This document shows, in pieces, positions 1 through 10,429 of a stretch of DNA of 10,429 nt. Source of the DNA: Singulisphaera sp. GP187 (GTDB lineage Bacteria > Planctomycetota > Phycisphaerae > Phycisphaerales > SM1A02); NCBI GenBank assembly GCA_945896765.1, contig CAMDEL010000039.1, positions 1-10,429 on the forward strand. Reading direction: 5' to 3'. A program made the translations under genes and the position numbers. Each line of letters opens with the position of its first letter. Position 1 is the stretch's first letter. The notes under the pieces were generated by a model, which saw only the letters and a program-made list of their open reading frames with translations, searched no databases and was not told the DNA's origin.

Positions 1-311
1 GAAGCTTCAAAGTCGATCGTCAGAAGACTTCCGACTCGATCAACGAGTAACGCTAAGCGCATGCTTCCGCCACCTGCGCCAACTTGCAAGAGAATCACCC
101 GAGCATTCATTGTCCGAACGATTGGTTTGCCAGTGCAAATGAGCGAAGCGTCCAAGAGTGGAACAAATGCGCCGCGGAGTCTTGCGACACCGACGATCCA
201 ATCCGGAGTTCCCGAGAGTTTTCGCGCCTCGACGACAGGCAATACTTCATCGATTGCACCAACGGGGATTGCACATCGTTGTTCACCAAGCCAGACTTCA
301 ACGATGCGCAT
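1..311 (-). CDS. CheW-like chemosensory adaptor, 5' part only (WspB-like)
   Basis: Reading the minus strand from the ATG at 311-309 gives 103 codons with no stop, so the gene runs off the left edge and its C-terminus is missing. The protein begins MRIVEVWLGEQRCAIPVGAI. It shows the CheW pattern throughout: a first beta-barrel with IDEVLPV (residues 20-26), then PDWIVGVARLRGAFVPLLD (36-54), matching the family's G-x-x-N-L-R-G-x-x-V-P-v-i-D block, then RVILLQV (71-77) and LALLVDRVGSLLTI (86-99). CheW proteins bind receptor tips and a CheA kinase in the cytoplasmic signalling array. The start is supported by AAGGGAG about 7 nt upstream, which overlaps the stop codon of the receptor gene; the gap is 12 bp, so the two are surely one operon. 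The PDW-GV-RG stretch followed by a GKP-type linker recalls WspB/WspD adaptors. The Asn of the usual NLRG is Arg here. A longer fusion beyond the edge cannot be excluded. Confidence 0.88.
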   Translation of the reverse strand, partial: MRIVEVWLGEQRCAIPVGAIDEVLPVVEARKLSGTPDWIVGVARLRGAFVPLLDASLICTGKPIVRTMNARVILLQVGAGGGSMRLALLVDRVGSLLTIDFEA

Positions 312-3300
312 TCACAAGCTCCCTTACGACGTTTCTGAAATTCTAAACGTCGCAACACCGTCACGCAACGATGTGATCGACTCTTGCAATCCCGCTGCGG
401 CTTTGCATGTTTCCTGCGCTGCGGTGACCGCTTCACGGGCACCACTGGTGAGTTGTCCCATCGCATCAGAAATTTGCTTCGCGCCTTCGGTCTGAGCCTT
501 CATTCCTTCGGCGACTTGTCGGAAGTCACCAGTGCCAGCTTCGACTTGTTGAATGATCTCGCCAAGTTGGCCGCCGATGCGTGCAGTCTCGGTGACACCG
601 CGTCGTACTTGTTCGCTGAAGCGATCCATTTCCATCACGCCTGCACTGACCGCACCTTGCATATGGCGAACGGTCTGCTCGATGTCAAGCGTTGCAGCAG
701 CGGTCTGATCTGCCAAGCGACGGATTTCGCGTGCGACCACCAAGAATCCAACGCCGTGTTCGCCAGCCTTTTCAGCTTCGATGGCAGCGTTCACCGAGAG
801 CAAATTTGTTTGATCTGCGACCTTTGTGATTGTTGTGACGATGGCATTGATCGAACTTGCTTTTTCGCTGATGGTTGAAAGTCGACCCGCAATCGAGTGC
901 GTTCCTTCGTCAAGTGATTGCATCGCAGTCGTCATTCCTTGCAACGATTGTCGACCATCACGAGCGAGATCCGCAGTGGCGTTTGCAGATTGATCCACTC
1001 GTCCCATCAGTTGCGAGAGATCGGCGGCAGTCGTTGAAATCTCCTTGATTGCCGCGGCAATTTGCGTCGTGCTTGCACCGAGCGATTGAGAAGAGCCATC
1101 TTGTTCGCGCGCAGTCGCGGCCAACTGCGTGGCAGTCGAATTGATATTGATGGTTGCTTGCTTCACTCCACGAACAATCGTCTGCAACGATTGCCCCATC
1201 GTATTGAGAGCCCGAAGGAGTGATTCTGTTTCGTCTCCACCTTCGATGACCACAATTTGCGTGGAGAGGTCTCCAGACGCAATCTGATCAGCGACAACAT
1301 TCGCCCGACGAACTCGACGCGTGATCTGTATTGAAGGAATCAAGAGCGCAATCGTGATGATCGCCAACCCGCCAAGTCCTTGTGCGGTTTGCGAATAGAT
1401 TTGCGACCAAACTGGAGCAAGCATCACTTCTTCGGGCTGCCGAAGAATCAACGTCCAGCCACCAGTTGCGATTGGCACGCTTACATAGACACAGCGAGTC
1501 TTCAAATCAGGATCTTCCGCGTACTGCAATGTTGCGGCTTTTGAGCCTCGCATCTTGCCGAAGAGTGCGGCATACGGGCTACTCTCGAGGGTATGAGTTC
1601 GGAGAATTCCGTTTGTGTTTGCTTCGTCGGAACGAAGTTCGTCCGTCGTTGCGGCAATAAATGCTGGGTTTTTTTCAAACCCAGGCGTTTCTCGCCCAGA
1701 CGAGATCAGAAATCCTTCCACACCTATATTTTTACACACGGTGCGCAAGTGTTGGTCGATGCTCTTCAGTGACCGATCAGCACCCCCGATTCCAACGAAC
1801 TTGCCATCAATAATAATCGGGCATGTTTGCTCGATCATCATCTGTCCTTCATAGACATACGGTTCGGTGATTCGAGCCTCGCGTGATCCAGTTCGTTCGA
1901 ATTCCTTGCGGAGCCCTGCAAACCACAGGCTGGTCTCTTGATCGATACTCGGCTTGAGAATTATCGAATCGCCGTTTTTCCAGTCTTTCCAGGCATAGGG
2001 GCAGAATCGACCAGCCGCATTGAACGCTCCGGATATGACGGGTGTCGGTTGGGCCGAAGGAATCGCAGACGGTTCGTAATCGATATAGGCAGAAATCACT
2101 CCAGAAGTCGAACTCAAGAGCGCATTTAACAAAGCAACAGTTTCAGGGAGTTTTCCGTACATCCCAGTTTCTTGCGAGCGCGCAAGCAATGTCGCCAATT
2201 CCAGAGTCGATTCGTTATCGGTATCAAACCCAAACGCAATTTCGGCAGCCGTAATGCGCATTAATTCCTCTTGGTCGTCCCGAAATGCGCTCAGGCTGTG
2301 CCGGTTTCCAAGACCGACGAGCACAAGCATTACGATTGCAGACGGCAGTGCCCCTAACAAGAGGAATCGTGCGAGGATGGATCGTCTAAATTGGATATAG
2401 GACCCGAAGTGGCTTCCCCCAAGTGATTCTTGTTTTGTATTTGCTAGCATGTGTTTTACCTTTGCTGTATACTACTTAAGTAAGAGTGCGGAATGTCCGT
2501 CACTCGTTTCTCAAGGTTTGCGCCTGCGCTTCGATGTCCTACGCTTCATTTCGTATCGGTATTCGCTGAGCTTGCGCTTGAAGGAAGGTATTGTTATGAA
2601 GCTGTATGTAGGAAATCTCCCGTTTAAGGCTACGCAGGAATCTTTGGCTGAGTTTTTTGGTCAGTTTGGTGCTGTCGCAGAAGTGTTCATCGCAACTGAT
2701 CGTGAAACCGGTCGTTCGCGTGGATTCGCATTCGTCACGATGGCTGACGATGAATCTGCAAAGAAGGCAATCGAAGAATCAAATGGCAAGCCATTTGATG
2801 GTCGCAATCTCACTGTGAACGAAGCTCGTCCACCTGCAACTGGTGGCGGCGGCGGCGGTCGTGGTGGATTTGGTGGCGGTGGCGGCGGCGGTCGCAGTGG
2901 CGGCGGCGGCGGCTACGGTGGTGGCGGCGGCGGTGGCGGCGGACGCGACCGTTATTGATTTGATTTGTATTTTTCAGCCGGTCTTCCGATTCGTCGGGAG
3001 ACCGGCTGTCTTTTTGCCTATGAAGTTTTGTTGATCGCGCTTGCTTTGAATGATCGCTGGGATCACTTCTGGGATCACTTCAAAAATTCAGCGTGGATTT
3101 TGGGATCGATTCGGTCGAGAATTCTGATTCGACTGCTTGTTCGAGCCGCCGTTTTTCTTGCCACCGTTCTCTCCACCGATCAAGTCGCGTGTTCGATCGC
3201 TTGGTTGCATCGAACCTGTCTGAGTTGCGCCAGCTTTTCGCTGTCCTGGCGGCAGAAAACGCTGCCGATTCGCAAGTGCACCTTCCGGCGAAACCTTCAG

Positions 3301-6300
3301 CAATTTCAAGGAAATGTCCTGTGCTTTGGTGATGTCGTCCTTTGTCAGTTTCGCGCGCAATTGATTTCGTTCATTCGCAGCAGTGTTGTTCCCAGCGCTG
3401 GCAGCAATATTCAGCCAGGCATATGCGAGTGTTTGATCGAATGGAACTCCCGCTCCACGACGATGCAACTGCGCAAGAAAATATTGCGCCCAATCGAGAC
3501 CTTGTTCTGCAGCATCAAGATAGTAACCCGCTGCGATGGTTTCATTCTGCGGAACACCATCACCGCGTTCGAAGAGAACTCCTAATTGAAACTTCGCATG
3601 TGGCACGCCATTCTCTGCAGCGATTTGATACCAACGCGCTGCCTCGAGATCGCTTTCTGGAATGCCATTTCCGCTGTCGTAACGAAGTCCAATCGCAAAG
3701 CATGCATCTGGATATTTCTGATTCGCAGCGAGGAGATAGAGTCGACTTGCTTCGGAGTTGTCGCTTGGAATCCCCGTGCCGAATTCGTAGAGTCGCGCGA
3801 GTTCGTATTGCGCAGCAGGAAGTCCAGAGATGGATGCTTTGTCGAACCATGCAGCGGCCTCGCGCGCATTTGCTGGAACGCCTCCTTCACCACTGAGAAG
3901 AATTCTCCCAAGCATCAATTGCGCATCTGCATCGCCACGCTCTGCAGCATTGAGAAAACAACGCGCTGCAGCTTGTCCATCTTTCGTGACTCCATCGCCT
4001 GCACTATGAAGCATTCCCAGCGAAATGTTTGCGGGAATCGAACCTTGAGCAGCCGCGAGCGAATACCAATGTGCGGCGAGAGTCGTATTTCGCGCAATTC
4101 CATCGCCATATTCCAACATTTGCGCTAATTGCAGTTGAGCTGCTGCAGATCCTGCTTGCGCTGCAATCTCGAACCACTTCGCTGCTGCGGCGGAATCGAC
4201 TGGAACACCAGTGCCGTCACGAAGCGTGATTGCCAACGCAACTTGTGCAAGGACCAATCCCTGTTCGGCTGCCATGTTGAACCATTCCAGAGCCTCAATT
4301 GGACTTGCATCAATCCCAATTCCTTGTTGCAGTCGAGCGGCAAACTGATATTCAGAAACAGCATCACCTTTTTCTGCAGCGGAGCGAAACCAATCGGTCG
4401 CGGTTGTTTGATCTGTCAGAGTGCTGTCTTGAGTCGAATAGATGAATCCCAGCCATCTTCCCGCTTGGGAGTGATTCGACTTTGCAGCAATTTCAAGCCA
4501 AGCGATTGCCGCAATTGGATCTTGTGCGACGCCAATTCCATCGGCGAGGCGGATGCCAATTTCGAGTGCCGCGTCGGAATTCCCTGCATTTGCGGCGAGG
4601 AGATACCAACGTGCGGCCTCGACGGGATCCATCGTGACACCTTCGCCTTTGTCAGTCATCAAAGCCAGTCGAAGTGCCGAAGCCGAATCGCCCAATTCTG
4701 CCGCAACTTTCATCCATTTCGCGATGGCAATCGAATCACGAGCGGCACCTTTTTTACCGCTGTCAAAGATGTTGACGAGTTCAAGCGCCGCTTCCAGACT
4801 TCCACCTTTCGCAGCAATTTCGTATTGCCGAATGGCTTCGACCATGTCCGTCGGGACACCGTCGCCTTTTTCATAGCGCTTGGCCTGAGCAAGAGATTCA
4901 GCAGGGGTGACTTGTGCGCGATCAGAGCAACCCATGACCACCATGGTCACCATGATCACCATGATCACCATGATCACCATGATCAGCAGAGCTGCACTCG
5001 CGCTCGGACAAATCATTTTCGTTTCGCTCGCTCTTGGACTCATGTCAATATCGTAACGCTTTCAGCCACCTTGGCGCAATATTTCAGATGTCGACTTGTA
5101 TCCCCAATTCAACCATGCGGCCTGGAGGAATTGAGAAATAAAGTGGATTGTTCGAACTGATTTGGGCAAGCGCACAGAAAATACGCTTCTGAAAGCCAGG
5201 CATCGGCGATCGTCCGCGTGGTGTGATGATCGTTCGGCCAAGGTAGAAAGTCGTCGTACCTTCGCTTGTCTCGAGTCCTTGTTCCCCAGCGATTCGGAGC
5301 ATTCGCGGGACATCTGCAGATTGCAAAAAACCGTGTCGCGCGGAGAGAGACCAAAAATTGTCGCCCAAATCTGTCACCGTGACTTGATCTTCAGGATCAA
5401 CAAAGGGAATGGATGTTGCTTGCACAGACATCACAACCACCTGTTCGTGCAGCGCTTTATTGTGTTTGATGTGGTGAAGCAATGTCGGCGGTACACCAGT
5501 TGATTGCGGAGTCAAGAAAACCGCAGTTCCTGGAACCCGAAGGATCGGATGCGTCTGCAAATTATTCAGCAAGTGGACATAGTCGAGCGTCTGTTTTGAA
5601 TAGCGCTCGATCATAATTTTACGACCGCGGATCCAAGTCAACATTAAGAAAAGCAATGTGGACGCAATGAGCAATGTCAACCAACCACCCTTTGGAATCT
5701 TAAATGCGTTGCTAATCACAAACATTATGTCGACGGTTAGAAAAATGCCCCAAAAAATTCCGCAGCGGATAGGGCTCCAACCTTTGTGGCGATACATCAT
5801 AATGCCGAACAGAAAACAGACGACGGCCATGTCCAGCGCAACTGCCAGTCCGTACGCATTCGAGAGATGCTCCGATGTGCGAAAGCTGATCACGATGAGG
5901 CAAATCAGAATCATTGCGATGACATTGATCGATGGCACATAAATTTGCGCCCCATGATCCGAAGTATGAACGACGCGTAGCCGAGGAAGAAGCCCCATGA
6001 GAATCGCTGCGTTCGTCAGTGAGAACATGCCTGTAATGATCGATTGACTTGCGATGATGGCTGCCGCGGTGGCGAGAATCACCATTGGGATAAGCCCCCA
6101 CTCTGGAACGAGTATAAAGAATGGATTGGAAATCGCATTTGGATCGCGCATTAAAAGAGCGCCCTGACCCAAATAACTGAGTAAAAGTCCTGGCATTACG
6201 ATGAAATACCAACACAACAAAATCGGCTTGCGTCCGAAGTGACCAAGGTCGGCATAAAGCGCTTCGCCACCGCTGACACAGAGCATTGCGGCTCCCAAGA

Positions 6301-9300
6301 CGGTAACCGTAGACCAAAAAGAGTTTTGAAAAACATGCCGAATATAAAAAGGGTTAAGTGCTTCGAGCACTTCGGGGGTCTTGATGATGCTGAGTAATCC
6401 CAAGAGCCCAATAATCGAAAACCATGCAACCATCACTGGGCCGAAGAGTCTGCCGATAAAGGAACTCCCTTTGCGTTGGATGGAGAAGATTCCGATGAGC
6501 ACAATCACCGCAAGGAGGACAATTGTTTCTTCAGAGAAAACATTGTTTTCGCGGTTGCCAATGGGAGTCAATTCCTTCAGACCTTCAAGCGCCGAAAGCA
6601 CCGACATAGCAGGCGTGATCAGTCCATCCGCATAGAGCAGCGCAGCGCCTGCAATTCCCATGACGAAGAGTGAAGTGGGGAGTTTGAAAACCGAACCTTC
6701 CTTCGCATTCGGTAGGAGCGAAAGAAGTGCAAAGATTCCGCCTTCGCCGCGATTGTCTGCGCGGAGAATAAAAAATGCGTATTTGATTCCAATGACAAAG
6801 ATCAACGTCCAGAAAAAGACACTGATAAGTCCGAAGACGACTTCGTTTGATATTTGGCTCGCTTCAGGTTTAAGAAATCCAGCGCGAAATGCGTAGAGCG
6901 GACTTGTTCCGATATCGCCAAAGACAATGCCAAGCGCAGCAAGTGAAAGGGCTGCCATCGCAGGATGTTTGGCAATTGCGGACTTTGAATCCGAAGCGCT
7001 AGGATCTTGAGAAGCGGGAGTGGTCATGGAGAATTCGGCACGGACTGAGACCGAAGCGACAGTCGCTGCGGTGGGACGAATCGGAGATTGTATGAGGGAT
7101 TTGCCTGCAAATGATGAGCAAGTCAAAATGTCTCTGTGGCGAATAATGAGCGCTAATTGATGCGATACTGTGGTTATGTCGCAACAGTGGGATGCAATCG
7201 TGGTTGGATTAGGGGCAATGGGATCCGCTGCGGTGTGGCATTTGGCGCAGAGGGGTGCGCGGGTGCTTGGCATCGAACAATTTTCGCGCGGGCACGATCG
7301 GGGAAGTTCGCACGGTGGATCACGAATTATTCGCTTCGCATATTTCGAACATCCAGATTATGTTCCGCTGCTTCGAAGGTCGGATGTGTTGTGGAAGGAA
7401 ATCGAAACGCGAAGCGGGGCGAAACTTGTTCATCGTTGTGGCGTCCTGTATGGCGGAGTGCATTCGAGCGAAGTGATCGCTGGGGTCAAGCATTCCTCGC
7501 AGTTACATGGGATTGCAATTGAATCGATCAATCCTGCAAAGATCGGTGATCGTTTTCCAGCGTTCGCGAAGTGCGCAGAACCGATTGATGAATTTCTTTT
7601 CGAGCCCGACGCTGGATTTGTGCGACCCGAACGCGCGATCTGCGCGATGCTTGATGATGCGCAGCGAAATGGAGCTGTTCTGCGCGAAGGCGAAGCTGTC
7701 CAAGAATGGCGAGAACGCGGCGAATATGTCGAAGTCACCGCTGGTGGTGTGACGCATCGTGCGCGAGAACTTGTTTTGTGTCCAGGCGCGTGGACGCAAG
7801 AGTTGGCTCGTACGATTGATGTTCCGCTTGTCAACACGCGACAAGTGATTGGATGGATCACGCCACGCGAACCCACGCTTGGAGATTCGCAAGTGATGCC
7901 AGCATTCTTTTTGGAACGCGAAAACGGAGTCCCAATTTATGGCGTGCCGATGGCAGGCGATCAGGGAACGCCAAGTGGAATCAAAGTTGGATTCCATGGA
8001 GGCGGCGAAGAATGTGCGGCAGATTCGATTGATCGAGTGGTGCGACTCGATGAAGTCAAAGCGATTGAAGCGGCTTTTGCACGCGCTGCTCCAAGCGTTG
8101 CTGGCGCAGTGACAGCATCGTCAGTGTGCATGTACACGAATACTCCCGATGGGCATTTCGTCATTGATCGAATGCCAGGATGTCAACGAACATCTATTGC
8201 GTGCGGGTTTTGCGGTCACGGATTCAAGTTTGCGCCAGTTGTTGGCGAAATTCTTGCAGATTTAGCGATGCATGGCCAGACAGATTTGCCGGCAGATTTT
8301 CTGAGACGAAAAAGATTCGCTCAGGATTGATCAGTCTGAACTTTTCAGAACTTATTGAATCTGTTGCAGGCGTCTTCCTGCAAAGAACCAAATCGCAGCA
8401 GAAGCCGCCATCGTGATTGGGATCAAACTCATTCCCACTCGCATGCCCATCGACGAGTCGAATATTTCTCCGACAAGCCAAGGACTGGGAACATCGCCCA
8501 AGAGATGAATGAGCAAGACGCTCATCCCGATTGCGAATGGCCGAAGTAGAGCAGAGACCGAGTTGAGGATGACTGCATTCACGGGGCCTTGGGTTGCAAA
8601 TGAGAACGCAGATGAGATCGTCAGCCCCAAGATGATCAGCCAATCATCATTGCAATACAAAGCGATGACGGAGGTTGGCGCAGCAACAGCCATGCAGATT
8701 CCGCAGAGTTTCAGGCATGATGCAGAACCTCCGCCAAGTCGTTTGGCAAATGCACCGCCTGCAATTGTTCCAACGAATCCTGATGCAACCAAGACAATCC
8801 CAAATGTCATTGTTGATGATGCGACGCTCCAGCCGTGAGCCGTTTGCAAGTAATACGGCATCCACACCGCAAGTGCGCCAAAGGCAAATGTGAAGGCGAT
8901 ATATCCGACAGTCGCTGTCACAAATTCCCTTGATTTCAAGATGATCTTGACGTTTGATGAGATGTTGTTTGCAATGGAAGCTTGTATCGATGCACTTGTG
9001 CTCGTGCCTGTCGCCACATCTGATTGTCCAGGCTGAGGATCTTTCAATTTGAGGCAGACGATTGCAAGCGCAATTCCTGGGACTCCGCCTGCGAGGAAAA
9101 CTTCGCGCCAGCCCCAGGCGTTCACGATCAATCCCGATGCGATATAGCTGAGTGCGCTCCCAACAGGAATTGCCGCATAAAAGATGCTCAGCGCGAATGG
9201 ACGTCGCGCCGGCGAATAGTGATCAACCAACATCGCAGGGCCAACAGTGGTGTATGCCGCCTCGCCGATACCAACGATCGCACGCATGATGAATAACTGC

Positions 9301-10429
9301 GTGAGCGTGTTCACTAGGCCGCTTCCCATTGTGGCGAGGCTCCAAATCAGAATTCCAGCAGCGAGGATGAGAGTTCGGCTCATGCGTCGAGCGAGAATGC
9401 CGAAGACCGGCGATGCCACCATATAGACGAGCAAAAAAATGCTTGTCAGCAATCCGATGTCCGCATCATTTGCTCCAAGCGCTTCTTTCAACGGCACAAC
9501 GATTCCTGCGATCAAATATCGATCGAGATAATTCAACAAGTTGATCGCCGTCAGCGTGGTGAGCGCGATTCGCGCAGATCGAATCGAAGCGTCCGCATGA
9601 CTCTTTGATTGTGTCATTGATGATGGTGGTACCTAAACGCCGCAAATGGGGCAACTGTCTTTTATGCACAAGGGATTTGTTTGTGCAATCGCAGATGGAG
9701 TCGTTGCGCACGATTCGCAGTCACTTCGTAACATTCGTTCGTCGGCGGAATGCGTCCGCTTTTTCGCATTTTTTCATTTACACCTTTCAGGAGATTTCAA
9801 CATGCGTATCAAATTGGTTTCATCCCTTCTTCTCAGCGCTCTCTTGGTTGCTTGCTCTGGCGCTCCAAAAACTGCAGAGCAAAAAGAAAGCCTTTCGAAG
9901 GCTGTCAAAAACTCTGTTGAATTAGTAAAGGCAGCGGATCCAACCTTGCAGAAACTCTTTGATTCTGCATATGGGTATGCCGTGTTGCCATCCGTTGGCA
10001 AGGGCGGATTTCTGATTGGTGGAGCTGGTGGCGATGGAGAGATGTTTCAGGGCGGCAAGTTGGTTGGTTATTGTTCGATGGGCCAAGGAACGATTGGCGC
10101 GACAATTGGCGGACAATCTTTCGACGAATTCATCTTCTTGAAGGATGAAGCGAGTTACAAGGATTTCACAAGCGGTCAGTTCACTGTTGCTGCGCAGGTT
10201 TCTGCGGTGATGGTGAAAGCTGGAACCGGAGCGGCAGCTGCATATCAAAATGGAGTTGCTTTGTTTGTGAATAATGCCAAAGGCGCAATGGCTGAAGCTG
10301 CAGTTGGTGGACAGCAGTTCAACTTTGTACCGCTTGATTCTGCGAAGTAATTCGCAGCGAAACGTCGGCAAGCTTTGGAAAAGAATTCAGACCGCAGGAG
10401 CAAATCCTGCGGTCTTTTTTTTGCGCGGG

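Overview
The window carries eight protein-coding genes, seven complete and one cut off by the left edge, and no RNA genes, insertion sequences or CRISPR arrays. The sequence suggests a Gram-negative-type bacterium of moderate GC (near 50% by eye). Three proteins look exported or membrane-inserted with N-terminal signals: a Sel1-repeat lipoprotein, a SYLF lipoprotein and a two-TM chemoreceptor. The glycine-rich RRM protein, Sel1 lipoprotein, SYLF lipoprotein and Wsp-like chemosensory pair together would fit an environmental Planctomycetota-like lineage, but this placement is a low-confidence guess.

Left part, minus strand (2450 down to 1): a chemoreceptor with a large double-Cache-like sensor and a WspA-type cytoplasmic tip, followed 12 bp later by the start of a CheW-like adaptor that leaves the window. 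The pair matches the first two genes of a Wsp-type chemosensory operon, which in Pseudomonas controls c-di-GMP rather than flagella. The adaptor is easy to miss because it is open at the edge.

Divergent from it (2596-2958, plus) is a small RRM RNA-binding protein with a glycine-rich RGG-like tail, closed by a strong UUCG-loop terminator (2975-3015). Convergent to that is a minus-strand pair, kup then a Sel1-repeat lipoprotein gene, 40 bp apart and probably co-transcribed. The lipoprotein signal sequence is built from an in-frame 9-bp tandem repeat.

A 148-bp divergent region with an inverted repeat (7099-7112) separates kup from a plus-strand MSOX/MTOX-family flavoprotein oxidase (7176-8330). 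This faces a minus-strand Spinster-like MFS transporter (9617-8352) with only 21 bp between their stops. The right end holds a SYLF-domain lipoprotein gene (9802-10350) with a clear terminator at 10389-10422.

Most genes are housekeeping or accessory singletons. The parts most worth following are the Wsp-like receptor/adaptor pair, the repeat-built signal peptide and the glycine-rich RNA-binding protein. I see no convincing evidence of an entirely new multi-gene system inside these 10.4 kb.
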